A stretch of 32,200 nucleotides of DNA, taken from contig SGPL01000308.1 in the NCBI GenBank assembly GCA_004802705.1, forward strand, positions 8,125 to 40,324, given 5' to 3'. The translations under genes were made by a program, and so were the position numbers. The notes under the pieces were generated by a model. The model was not told the DNA's origin, searched no databases, and worked only from the letters and a program-made list of their open reading frames with translations. Source of the stretch: Bondarzewia mesenterica. Taxonomy: Eukaryota > Basidiomycota > Agaricomycetes > Russulales > Bondarzewiaceae. Shown in pieces: positions 10,579-21,461 of this stretch; position 1 is the stretch's first letter, and the number at the start of each line of letters is the position of its first letter.

Positions 10579-11937
10579 ATGGATAAGCGTTCCTTCCCAC
10601 CCGAGATTTTATCTCAAATCTTTCTTCATTGTACGCCCGACGATCCAGACGAATTCATCTCTCCATCCAACTCTCCCATCCTCCTCACACGCGTCTCCAG
10701 AGAATGGCGCGCTCTTGCCCGCTCCATCCCAGACTTATGGGCTCATCTTTGCCTCCCAGATACAAGCAAGTGGGATGACAGGAAGCTCATATCTTTGTTT
10801 TCAGTGTTGCAGATATGGCTCTGCCTCTCGCGCTCCACTCCCCTTTCCTTGCACCTGAGGATTCACGATCTACGAGCATATTCCCAATATATAAACATAC
10901 TCTCTATCCATTCGCGCCGTTGGAAGGACGTACATCTCGAACTCAATCCGGGAGACAGTCTTCCACCCATCTCGCTCATATCCTTGCCATTGCTTGAGAA
11001 ATTCATCCTCAAAGCCAAGTTACAAGGCGATAACATAGAGGCACTGCGACTGTCTTTGCAATCCGCTCTTGGCATGCGTGCCATAGACATTGAATGGCGG
11101 CCTGACTGGTCGCTCCCCTGGCAAAACCTGACACACTTTACGATGCAAGCCGATGAGTGCCTCCCCGTGTTTGACCTCGCCCGTCTGGTCACCACACTAT
11201 CACAATGCAGAGCATTGGTTTCGCTCGGACTCCGAGCTCACGACTACGACGACTTCATCGGAACGTCGTCTAAAGCGCTGCTCCCACAGCTGCGGATCCT
11301 GGACGTCGCGCTGGAGGATCCCATCGTGCTCGGGTCCACCATTTGCGCAATCGTAGCCCCCCAGCTCCACACGTTGTGTCTGCGCATCAAACAAGCTTTC
11401 GAGCTGTTTTCGTCTGGCATCCTACGCGCCGGCATCCACGAAATGCTATCTCATTGTTCACCCACTCTAAGTGTATTCGCGCTCACATCGCGCAAAATCT
11501 CCGAAGAACTCGTGGCTGAAGCTCTCTGGGACATGCCCAACCTGACCTCACTCACCCTCACCTCCGTATTCTTCACCAAAGCCATCATNGACACGTTGAC
11601 GCTCCGGTTCAACGATGATGGGAAGCTTGTGGCGGGGCATTGTCATAAGCTGGAACATTTCTATCTCAGTCGAGATAAGGATGCTCCGGCCGATCTGTTT
11701 GAGCGTCTCGCGNNTGCAGTGGAATCGAGGTGGAGAATCCCATCCCAGGCGGCCGGCGACCATGACGCTACTGTTGGGCGGTTGATATCATTTGANATNG
11801 CTGCGCATGATGTGCGGAGNATGGAGGAGGATGCGCCGAAGGCATATGCGCGCATTGCGAGGTGTCACGAGGAAGGGCTCCGATTGAGCGTAGAGCAACG
11901 GATTGTCCGTTGGTGTTCAGTACTGGATTTCAATTGA
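10579..11937 (+). CDS. F-box/leucine-rich-repeat-like protein
   Basis: Single-exon gene, 452 aa, starting at the ATG in GAGATGGAT. Residues about 4-55 form an F-box: FPPEILSQIFLHC, then ILLTRVSREWRALARSIPDLW, the usual LPxEIL...I...VCRxWRxLA...LW pattern. The rest is a run of leucine-rich segments without sharp periodicity (ISLPLLEKFILKA, LPQLRILDVALED, MPNLTSLTLTSVF). The F-box should bind Skp1 in an SCF ubiquitin ligase, with the leucine-rich part choosing a target. Such proteins form very large, fast-evolving families in mushroom fungi, so no target can be named. A few Ns after 11588 hide single residues but leave the frame open to the TGA. Confidence 0.88.
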   Translation: MDKRSFPPEILSQIFLHCTPDDPDEFISPSNSPILLTRVSREWRALARSIPDLWAHLCLPDTSKWDDRKLISLFSVLQIWLCLSRSTPLSLHLRIHDLRAYSQYINILSIHSRRWKDVHLELNPGDSLPPISLISLPLLEKFILKAKLQGDNIEALRLSLQSALGMRAIDIEWRPDWSLPWQNLTHFTMQADECLPVFDLARLVTTLSQCRALVSLGLRAHDYDDFIGTSSKALLPQLRILDVALEDPIVLGSTICAIVAPQLHTLCLRIKQAFELFSSGILRAGIHEMLSHCSPTLSVFALTSRKISEELVAEALWDMPNLTSLTLTSVFFTKAIXDTLTLRFNDDGKLVAGHCHKLEHFYLSRDKDAPADLFERLAXAVESRWRIPSQAAGDHDATVGRLISFXXAAHDVRXMEEDAPKAYARIARCHEEGLRLSVEQRIVRWCSVLDFN

Positions 11938-13643
11938 GAGAGGANATCAGCTTGGTAGTTTCCTTGCTGTTTCTCCGCAGCACGACTTGGCTAACGGCGA
12001 TGTCCAGGTCAATACATTACATCCCTTTGGTATTGTCATTCGGTCATCGACATAATAAATGGGTACGTTTTGCCACCTCACTTCTGATGAGTATGCTCAC
12101 CTTCTTTTTTCTCACAGTTTCTGAAGAATGTAGTTTCATTAACTACGTACACCCTATGCTGCCTCTNAGTCACGCCGTCTACAACAAATGCGACATAGGC
12201 TAGTCCTGGAGCTGATCATCACCCATCCCCCTATCGGTATCAATAGTCTATGCTATGCCATCACTCAAAGGCGCTTCAACAACCATCTTCCACATCTCAG
12301 GTCCATCTGATGCATCAAATAATCAGAGTGGGCGGTCACCAGTCAAGCTCCGTTTTCAGTAAGTGATGCTCATTTCAAGTCGATGCGCCTTCGAGAGCAG
12401 CTCTCGTAGCCTCCATTCTTGAGACGCATTCGAGAATTACGCCATCGAATATACTTTCCACTCACCACGGATCATGCTGAATAGTATTTTATACTCCATC
12501 ATAGGNGATTCTGCAGCGCGGTCCGGTGTGATTCTAGAACTTCCTGAATCCAACAAACAGCGGTGTTGAGGCGGCGATATCACTTGTCATTCTCGCGGAT
12601 ACCAACCATGCCCGTCACGGTCCACAATAATCCCGTGCTCTGCACGCNGCAGACGAGNCTNTCCCCCATTTGNTCCTCGCATTCGTCACNGATACGCTCC
12701 AAACCGTTAACCGTGTTGTTCTTGTTCCCTCCGTCAATGGTTGAGCGGGCGGCTCATTTCAGATGAAGTACCCACTTTCCTTTCTCGGCTATTTCCCCCC
12801 TATATCAACCACTCAGGATCGATGTTCTCATCCTACCCAAATTCATCGGACCCAGATGGCGGTATCTCATCCATCATCTGTTCATGTNTNTACACGTTCG
12901 CGGACTTCTCGCTTGGAATCTCAATCTGNGTTGCCGGCGGGTTGTGACNGTTCATTGACAGATGCNTTATANGCATACATACATATATTCCGACATGANA
13001 CCATTCCTTGGCATTGCATCTCAGGCATAATCTGTGAACTCAAGGTTGATGGCACGGCAGACTGGCCATTAGCTCGTGTTNTGTGTCCCCAGAAAGTCAC
13101 CGGACCAATNAAGCCATATGTTCTTTCACTCCATACCGCATNGATCTATTGATTCCTGACTTCTTCTAAGCGATGGTTTTNAGTTNGANNTCATCTTGCT
13201 TCCATGGACANCGTATACTCTACTTCCATGTCATCCTACCNGCGAATATATATGTTTGCATCATTACCCCGAGCCACACNATGTATTTGAGTACTACACT
13301 TTACGCTATTATAATCAGGGGAGGCATACTTCACATGGACATACATGAGTATGTATGTAGGTCGTACAAGTAATCACTGAACTCAGACNAAGACAGAAAG
13401 GCTCATTAGCTCGTCATACAGATCATAAAAGCATGCCCGTCATCGAAGACAGGTGAGCGATGTGAATCGAAATCGAACAAAATGGGCAGGAACATAACTA
13501 GAGGAAATAGATATCATAGTTCAAGCTTCACTGTACCGGTCAAGATTCGTGTCGGTTCATAGAGACTTCATCGTCAACAATGCAAAACCAAAAGAAAAAG
13601 GGAGGGGGATTTAATTTGGGATAATCACGAAGAAACGAAATGT
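11938..13643. other. N-containing intergenic region, no supported gene
   Basis: 1.7 kb of AT-richer sequence with scattered Ns. It has short CATA/TATA-like runs (near 12976-12990 and 13340-13365) but no convincing exon on either strand. It holds the 3' ends of two convergent genes (F-box on plus, low-complexity nuclear protein on minus). The ambiguous bases mean a broken gene could be missed. Confidence 0.45.
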
Positions 13644-16057
13644 TCACTCTTCCCAATCAACGTCCCACACCCGCCCCTTCTCCACCGGATCTTCGTTCTT
13701 CGCACCGCGCGTCCTCCGTCCCCCACCCTCCCGCTCGCGGGAGACCGTGACGGGGCGCCAATAATATTGCTTGTACTTCATCGTCTCCGCGCGCTTCGCG
13801 GGGCGTGGTGCAAGGGACTCGAAGAGGGCTGCGCGCTCAGGATCGGGGTCGCCTGCGGGGAGGTAGAAAAAAGAGGATGGCAGGCTCTGTAAGTTAACGG
13901 TCGGAGGGTTAGATACATGATCGTGTAACGGGCGAGAGGGGGAGAAATAAGAAGGCGCACCTCGCCGCTGCTCTCGACGCGGCCAAAGACGCCACGTTGG
14001 ATGCCCCATTCGAGAACTTCTGTCACGGCAGCCATGCCTTCTCCATCCTCGTCCTCGTCAACATCAAACTCTTTCCTTCGTTTTCCTTTGTCTTTCGAAA
14101 CACATGCGGACGTATCGCGAGTTCCCTGATCGCACGTGAAAAAGTATGAGCAGGTGAGAAATGAGAAGGCTGATGACACAAACCTTAGCAAACGCAGCAG
14201 GATAGGCGGCGTGCACCTCACGCCACAGAGCAGTAGCAGGTAATGATGATGCACGTGCGAGTGCGAGAGACTCAATGAGCAAACCCAGGAGCTCGCCGTG
14301 CGGCGCCTCAGCATCGGCATTTTCGCATCCCTTCTGTCTCTGATCACGTTCCTTCGTCGAAGTCGAAGCCCGAGCGCTCATCTCCCCCGCATGTACGATG
14401 ATGGCACCCGCATGCGAAGCGCTGTAATTTGATCTGTGAGAATGATTTTGATTTCGATCGCGACCAGGCTTCGTTTTGTTTGCGAGCTTCGATTTGTGCG
14501 AGGATTCCAACTCAGTTTGAGGCTTGCAATCGGACGCGGGAAGAGGGGATGTACGATCGGGCCTTTTCTTCTTGGGCTTGCTTTCAACGTCCGTTAGGCT
14601 ATCTCGCATTGCATTGCCCTCCGTGTCGACTTTGCCTTTCCTCTTCCTCTCCCTAGCAGGCGCTTCAGAACCACTGCGATCTCTCTGTTCCTTCTTCTTG
14701 TCACGCCTTGCCACCTCCACCAGCTTGTCAGCATCCTGCGACACCTTCGTGTTATCCGCAGAAATAGTTGACACGATACGACCTGGTCCTTTGGCTTTGG
14801 AAAGGTGGTTATCGAGTCTGGGCTTCTTTTGTTGAACGTCTTCGTCCACGGGACTGGCTTTGCGTTTCTGCGCAAAGGCCTGGGAATGAATGGTGGCAAT
14901 TGGTGGCGCACGCACCATCAACATCGGAGACGAGGGTGGGGAAGAGAGGGGTGACGATAAATGGGCCGAGGAAACGGATGTGATGTGGGTGATGCTGATA
15001 TGAAGCGGTGATGGTATGCGCTGGGAAAAACGAGCATGAAGAGGTCATAAGCACAATTGACATGACAGAGATTATGAACATGAACGGACGGTCAGACAGG
15101 CACGATTACGGATGGGAGAACTCATGTGAAGACTTAATCACCAACCTTGTGCGCAAATGCACCCGAGACATGCTCAGTGATTCTTTCGGCGCCCGAATGC
15201 TCGTTCTTGTCAGAGACATTGTCGTCCGACACTTTATCCTCTTCCTGTGGTAAATCATCTGCCTCCGTAATTGGCGAAGACGGAGGCAAGGGTGAACACC
15301 CGCGATCATCATCGTGGCCCAACGTGCTGCAACCAGGCCGCTGACGCGCCTCATCGTCACAATCATTGTCACCTTCAACGCTCTCTGCAAGTCCTTCCTT
15401 CTCGTTATCTCTCCGAGGGATATCGATAGGCGCCCGAAGTGCCTCAGAAGCATGGGTCGGGGAAACGGCGCGCTGGCCCGGCATTTCAGGAGACCGTGGA
15501 CGAGAGAAGATACGCGATGAGAGCGGTGGCGCGCTGAACGGGTGAGGAGAGATGGGCGAAAGTGACAGCGAAGACGCGAGTCGGGGGTGCGCGTGTAAAG
15601 CTAGAAGCGCAGCTGCGACATCGCGCGCATCGTCGGGCTCGTGCATTCGTGAAGTTTTTACTTCATGCTTGCGTTCTACAGCTGTGCTGGACTGACGCCG
15701 CGCATACAAAGAGCGCTCGGCGGAGAGCAAGAAGTGCGTGTCGCGCACTGGAGAGGACGATACGATATCGACGTACGTGTCTTCGTCCGGAGGTACTAAT
15801 GAGGCTGCACGAGAGTCAGAAGAAGGGGCAGTGAGAGCGTCGTCGCTCGTCAATGGAGGTTCAAGCTCATCATCGCTCGGCGTCCAATGTTCTGCGTGTT
15901 TGAACGAAGAATACGAGTAGTACGATGTGGAAGGATAGGAGAAAGCAGGCAAGACAGGTGAGGCGGATGGCGATGGGGAGGGTGAAGGAGGACAGGGAGA
16001 CGAAGAGAGACTCTTACGACGATACTTTAGAGGCAAAGCTATGGGCGATGAAGCCAT
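13644..16057 (-). CDS. Large low-complexity nuclear protein with a winged-helix-like C terminus
   Basis: Function not recognised. Five exons join in frame to 706 aa: 15146-16057, 14916-15020, 14184-14879, 13961-14125, 13644-13886. I start at the ATG at 16055-16057 (MASSPIALPLKYRRKSL), which follows a pyrimidine-rich leader; an in-frame ATG at 16190-16192 would add 45 residues. The first 300 residues are Ser/Pro rich with acidic runs. The middle is strongly basic (KRKASPVDED, RKRKGK, KPKKKRPDR), implying nuclear location. The C-terminal part alternates LLGLLIESLALARASSLPATALWREV, an acidic loop, VTEVLEWGIQRGVFGRVES and SLPSSFFYLPAGD, a helix-helix-wing pattern like a winged-helix DNA-binding fold, followed by AETMKYKQYYWRP. 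It shares a promoter region with glyoxalase I. The 36-nt intron at 14880-14915 is in frame and may be retained. Confidence 0.8.
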
Positions 16058-16140
16058 CGCGAGGGATGACAGACGAAGGATATTAAAAAGAGAAAGACAG
16101 GACGAAGAAAGGATGGCCGCTCCGTGGGAAAGTCGCGTAT

Positions 16141-16146
16141 CACGTG
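16141..16146. promoter_or_regulatory. E-box CACGTG
   Basis: Perfect palindrome CACGTG in the divergent promoter, the core site of bHLH factors such as Cbf1 relatives. It would lie inside the coding region if the upstream ATG of the nuclear protein gene (16192) were used. Chance occurrence is possible. Confidence 0.35.
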
Positions 16147-16203
16147 TGCAGAAATCAACAAGACGCGCAGTCACATATGACGAAATTGCCATACGCGTAC
16201 GAA

Positions 16204-16220
16204 GGGGATGTCACATCCCC
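16204..16220. promoter_or_regulatory. Perfect inverted repeat with STRE-like core
   Basis: GGGGATG-TCA-CATCCCC is a 7-bp perfect inverted repeat with a 3-nt spacer. With the preceding A (16203) the left arm gives AGGGG, the stress-response element core bound by Msn2/4-type zinc fingers in yeast. It lies 24 nt before a TATA-like element and about 230 nt before the glyoxalase start. Confidence 0.4.
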
Positions 16221-16243
16221 GTCGATTGCCGCCCTGCCGCAGC

Positions 16244-16250
16244 TATAAAT
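16244..16250 (+). promoter_or_regulatory. TATA-like element for glyoxalase I
   Basis: TATAAAT, about 200 nt upstream of the ATG at 16450. Support is by motif and position only. Confidence 0.4.
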
Positions 16251-16449
16251 TAGCAGCCAGCAGAATGGCATTATTGGTATTTACAAATTTGGTGGAAATA
16301 CTCATGGGGTTATGGCCGTTGTCTCCGCTACAAATATAGCTCATGTTATGTAAATGCAAACCTCAAAAGGCGCTAGGGTTAGTAATTATTTTGTCACGTA
16401 TCGCGGCACTCGATGTCACACTTTCTGGACTGCTCTGAGTCTCAATCTC

Positions 16450-17403
16450 ATGCAGGTCGCCCGCTATCGATCTCTCTTCAACAACCCCCTCACCAGGCGA
16501 AATCTGTTTTTCCCACCTGTCCAAACCCGTAACTTTCATTCTTCTGCTTCATTTAGCATGCCGCGCACCGCCGAGACCGCAGGTTACAAGGTGGGTAGAC
16601 TTGCGAGGAGGCACGAGAGCATTGGACGTGCTCAAGCACTCACACGCTCGCTGGTACGCAGTTTAATCATACCATGATCCGCATCAAGGATCCTAAGGTA
16701 TCCATTCCTTTTTACACCGACGTGAGTGTTCCGCTATCATTTCTATGACTCTTTGACCAAAGCACAGTGAAACTGTAAGGTACTCGGAATGGACTTCGTA
16801 TCTTGTGCGATATTCAAATTTCACACCCAACTTCCCTCACGTATTTCACCTAATGTCCCTATCTAGCTCACGATTTCAGTGACTTCACACTCTACTTCCT
16901 CGCCTACGATGACTCCGATGGCAAGCTGACTGGCGGTGAGAAAGAGGCCCGTCGTCTCAGCCGTGAGGGTACGTACCTATACCCCCCATTCATGCGCTTT
17001 TCCCGCAAACCGCTCTTTGACGCAGGCATCCTCGAGCTGACGCACAACCACGGCACTGAGGCTCTCGCCGAGACGCCCTACGTCTCGGGCAATGTCGATC
17101 CCAAAGGCTTCGGCCACATTGCGATTACCGTACCCGACGTCGAGGCGGCCTGCGCCCGCTTTCAGAAGCTCGGCGTTGCTTTCCAGAAGAAGCTCACCGA
17201 CGGAAATATGAAGAATATTGCGTTTATTTTGGATCCAGATGGGTGAGTGTTATTTTCGGTGATATACTTCTGGATTGCCGATTAATGTTGTCGTGTCTAC
17301 CACGGATCGGCGTAGTTACTGGATTGAAGTGGTATGTCTATGTCCGTGGGCCGTTGACAACTTGACAGTCCTGATATTTCGCCCTTCTCAGCTCCAACAC
17401 TAG
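16450..17403 (+). CDS. GLO1: Glyoxalase I (lactoylglutathione lyase) with possible mitochondrial presequence
   Basis: Converts the hemithioacetal of methylglyoxal and glutathione to S-lactoylglutathione. Seven exons join in frame: 16450-16590, 16662-16721, 16780-16804, 16867-16968, 17026-17242, 17316-17331, 17392-17403, giving 190 aa, or 154 aa from the second ATG at 16558. The core carries [60 protein letters not shown] and DPDGYWIEV. The four metal-ligand positions are filled: His in FNHT (Gln in human), Glu in LELTHN, His in FGHIAI, Glu in YWIEV. The 36-residue extension from 16450 is basic and nearly free of acid residues, and ends RNFHSSAS, a typical matrix-processing site. Long and short forms would give mitochondrial and cytosolic enzyme. 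The single-domain length differs from the two-domain yeast enzyme. Exon 3 must end at 16804 (donor GTGCGA) to keep the frame. Confidence 0.93.
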
Positions 17404-19602
17404 GTCACTCATTACCTTGGCAGTTCATGTGAAAAGCGTCGATGAAACCCTCAAAAGAAGGAAAGTGAGACAGAAATTTGTAACAGTTTACTATGTATGC
17501 AGTATGTGTTATTATCCATTTTGATTCCTCCTCCGTACGCCGTTCATCGTCATTTACTAACTCTTAAGTCTATGGCATAAGTCAAGACGGTCGAGTTTTA
17601 GTTAAATGTTGTGGAGCTCTACTTGCAATCGCGAATCAGCCTTCATCATCCTTATCAATTAAAAATGGTTTCTGCCTCCACTAGGCGATCGTCCCATGGG
17701 TGCTCGTCCAAGGCCCCCAAAATTGGCTCGTCCTCAGGGTCAACGTTTCAACGCCTGGTTCTCAGAGCGAGCGTCACATGAACTCCGAGTTTGATCCCGT
17801 GAATATCCGCTGCCCAAATAATCTACTTTCGGAGGCTCACTGTGGCTCTCTTTCCCTCCGGGACCCACGTCCGTCATTGGCTAATTTCAGTGGGTTTCAC
17901 TTTGTTTCTGGAGAGGCGCTTAACAGGCTCCATGTTCTCCGCTGCTGCATGTTCGAAGACTGGACCCAGCAGCCCTCGCTGCCGGAAATCTGCCCTCTTT
18001 TTCCTTACCCCCACAGATGTTTACGTTTTGCTGTGCTTCCTCGCGTCCGACTACATAAGACTCCGCTTGCTTTGACTCATCGCCGTGGTTGTCATTGACG
18101 ACTAGGGATCCGCAGGCTGTCTAGCTTTTTAGAAGCGCGCCTACAACATGAGTCTCTCCCCTCCGCTCCAAGTCCGAATTCTATCTCTGCAGAACCTCGC
18201 AGCTGGCGTTGATGTGTGTGTTCGTGTCTTCCTTATGTATGTTGCGCGCATATGGCATATCCCTCCTCGACCACCCGCGGGAGGCTGGCTGCGTTTCTCA
18301 CGCTCGTGAGTCGCACTCTTTCTCACTCCTCATCCGCGCTACTTAGCTCCGCTGTCTGACAGTTTCTGAGCTAGCCTCAGCGTACGCGGCCACCGGCAGA
18401 AGCTCACCAATGTATGGATGTGTTAATTGAAGGACCAGGCGCTGAGAAGTTTTCATGCTCGTGGCCCAACTTTGGGTATGAATTCCAGAACGAGAAAGCC
18501 TTTCATCCTTTGGCCTCGTGTTACTTACGTTCTGTTCGAATTCCTATGTTGTTCCGAGTCAGCCTTCATGCTCCTTCATGTCGCACTTTCTGTCCACGGT
18601 ATTCGGTAATCTCCCTTCAGTCCGCCACCTGCGTTCGATAGTGCTGAGATCTTTACTTGCCTCAGTCGGATCATGGCGCTCATGTAGGACCTTTAACGTT
18701 CAATGGTACATGCATGTGCCGATTGCGATAAGTAAATGTGCCAGCTTCCCAGTATCCCTTCTACGAAGCATTCAAACAATCACGACTCGACAAGCTTGGT
18801 AGGCCATATGTATATGTGTTTCGCAAGCAGCTTCGAGCTTCCAAGTAGCGTGCTCCACAGAGCAAATTCGTCTTTGTGTGCTGTGTGTACAATGCATGGT
18901 GTTCCTCATTGTCAGCCAGGAACGGGTCCCCAACCGGAACTAGTCGATGAGTCACATCGTATAATGTGCCGATGCTTACTACTGAGTTCTGAAACTAAGT
19001 TAGAAACTTTAAAAATTTGAAGGGCTGCACATGCGAGTACTCTCCATGCATCTCGAATGGCCTGCCTCAAAAAACTGATGTCATCGCCAGTGAATTTGAC
19101 CTCTGAGTTCACGCGCACGTTCAACGCGTGTCCAATGTTCACGCCAATCTGGCAGATTCTCTTCATCTTGGATTCTGCACCAATCGACGATTCATTCATT
19201 ATGCATGACACCTGTTGGTATCACATTAAAACCTTCCTGTCGAGACCTACGAAGAAGTTCCATAGACAATCTTTGTCGCACGAATTGCGAAAAGGCCTCA
19301 ATACTTAGTTCATTCGGTTCATCTCAGCTGGCTGCGGAGAGAACGGGAGGGATGCGGCATCAAGCAGAAATCAGATCGGCAGCTCGGGACAATCAGGCGT
19401 GCGCATGAGCACCGATGGTATCAGAACTATCTCGAGGCATCTGTGCCGCAAATGCATTGACAAACAAAGGTGGACGCGTATAGATGTGCGAAATGTGTAA
19501 AAAATACAACGAAACAAATGACGATGACTGAGATGGGCGATATGTGTAGAACGAAGTGAAAGCTCGAGAGGACGCACAGCTGGTAGCCTTTTTAACTACG
19601 GG
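17404..19602. other. Long intergenic region, no supported gene
   Basis: 2.2 kb between the ends of glyoxalase I (plus) and the first zinc-cluster factor (minus), so both 3' flanks lie here. Frames such as plus 17700-18098 and minus 18912-19211 lack recognisable motifs, consistent splice sites or a credible start. Decayed sequence is possible, but I see no terminal repeats. Confidence 0.45.
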
Positions 19603-21461
19603 CTAGACCTTGTCTTTAAGGCTATTGCGCCGCCGTCCGCGATTCGACTCGGTAGGGTATACGCACTTGCGATCCCGCTTAAGGCATTGCCTATGAATGA
19701 AAAAAAAACGAGACGCTATCAGTCAGGAGGACAAGTTGCGCAGCAATCATCGATGCCACGCCCGAAAGGGGAGGGGGAAGGGCTCGGACAAACATTTGAG
19801 CAATGCCGACTGCTCGGAGGAGCGACGGCACTGATCATCAGGTGAGATAGTCTGTAGAGACTCCTTGGCAGATGCGGTGTACCGTGCCTCAACTGAATGA
19901 AGCGGCAGCAGCCGTAACAGCCTCGGGGGGAGGGGGTTTACAAAGGAGAAAGATATAAAGGGAGGGGGGCATCGGATCCACAAATTGAAACCACCATTAC
20001 CCACTCAAGCCCTTCCCACCCCACGCAAAGGTAAAAAGACAAAATGGCGACTCACCCGCACGTCTTGTCAAGACTGTCGGGATCTGCTGGCCCACACGCG
20101 ATCTTCCGTTTTCGACAGAAGAAGCACGCAATGGGCTGCACGGTCTTCACGACTCGGACACGACCGCGCCGCGGCCCGGCATTTGCGGGCTTGGACTTGG
20201 ACTTGGGCTTGGGCTTCGGTTTGACATTGGCATCGTCTACGGTCTGCAGCGTCTCCGTGCTCGTGCTTGCTGCCGTCACGTCGCCTACGTCCTTCACGAT
20301 GTCCTCGACTTCATGGTGTTCATGTCCGATGCACGTATTTCGGATACGCGCGTGTCGTGTAGGTGAGTCCTCTCGTATCGCCCGCTGAGTAATTCCTGTT
20401 AATGAGCCTGCGGCTGGCTCTGCGTCGGACGGGTACGGGAGGTGATCCATGGGCGTCGGTGAGCGTGCCGGTGTGCAGGGTGGTGATGGTGATGCCCTTG
20501 TCTGAAGGACGGGGGTGTGAGATCGGAGTGCATGCTGAAGAGACGACGAGCCTGCGGTTGTGGGAAGGACGTTGCCATGCGCGTCGAGATCGGTGTAACC
20601 GTGGTCAGGCGCTACGAGTGTGTTCCAGTTCAAATTCTTGATAAAAATGACATCAGCGCGTCAATGTCACTGTTGTCGGCAGGAAAAGGGACTTACTTGT
20701 TGATCATCATGCCACGAGCTCTCAGCGTTATCCAACGCTCTCGCGAGCTCAGTTTCGGCATGATTCGGGGTATTGGGATAGTGCTAATCCCGGTTGGTCA
20801 GCAGACTCAGCAAACCAGGCCCAAGAAGAGGGAAGCGGACATTTACCTCATGGTTTGGATACACGCTTTCACTGTAGACAGGAGGAGGCCCATGCCTGCT
20901 CCTCATCTCTTCGGGCCAGGCATGTTGGCCAGAGGATGAGGAATACAAAGCAGAGGCGGAGGCTAGTTCGGTAGCGCCAGTCGGAACGGCGTGCGCGAAC
21001 TCCGTTGAATACGTCCCGTGTGCAGCCACGTTCAATGGCTCGTTTGGCACCGCTTGCTGCCCGTGAATTGTGGCGGTGTTGGCGACTTCGTACGGCGTGT
21101 TGCCGTGGTATGTGTAAGCAGTTTTTACTGCCCACATATCGCTGTAACCTCCGTCCTGAAGGGAATCGAGCGTCCCATACACCTCGCAAATTTGCTGCTC
21201 AAGAGGTCGCTGTTAGCATACATACTGGACACAATGCCTCCAGAGCTATATCACCTCGTTTGCATTGTGATATGAATCGTAGCGCTGAGTGTACGTCGGT
21301 TCGGCATAAGCCGCGAGGCTGGATGTCTCAGTAACTTGGCTTGGAACCATGGAATAAAGGTAGGGGGTGAAATCGCCTTGCCCGGGCGGCTGGTAGACCT
21401 CGGGTTCACATCCCATAGACTGTGTACTCCTCTCCCATGGTTCATCCCAGGGCTGGTCCAT
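19603..21461 (-). CDS. Transcription factor with C-terminal Zn2Cys6 cluster (copy A)
   Basis: Probable nuclear DNA-binding regulator. Five exons join in frame to 436 aa: 21255-21461, 20847-21194, 20697-20783, 20056-20636, 19603-19690. The start is the ATG at 21459-21461 (MDQPWDEPW). The first ~230 residues are Tyr/Gln/Ser rich and probably disordered. The motif TPMDHLPYP follows, then a KPKPKPKSKSKP run and a basic stretch (GPRRGRVRVVK). The cluster is CFFCRKRKIAC, 11 residues, CGQCLKRDRKC: CX2CX6CX11CX2CX6C at residues 385-417, with all six Cys present. The last two Cys lie in a separate 88-nt exon behind a 365-nt intron, so a call based on the longer exon alone would miss half the cluster. 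Only 19 residues follow. Copy B at 26520-28111 has the same layout. Target genes unknown. Confidence 0.88.

Larger units (their letters stand above)
16058..16449. promoter_or_regulatory. Shared divergent promoter region
   Basis: 392 bp between the start codons of the minus-strand nuclear protein and the plus-strand glyoxalase I (long form). It carries a palindromic E-box CACGTG, an inverted repeat with an AGGGG core, and a TATAAAT element on plus. These are listed separately. A bidirectional promoter is inferred from gene order. Confidence 0.6.

Noticed and set aside
13778..14347. 189-codon frame on minus overlapping the nuclear protein
   Set aside because: It runs through introns and exons of the larger gene in another frame. 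The spliced model has consistent phases and composition.
18912..19211. 99-codon frame on minus in the large gap
   Set aside because: No recognisable motif, no clear start context and no partner exons. Kept only as non-supported sequence.
19610..19690. tRNA-like stretch with a B-box-like GATTCGACTC
   Set aside because: No acceptor stem or A box can be formed. On minus it is the last exon of zinc-cluster factor A, coding for the final two cysteines.
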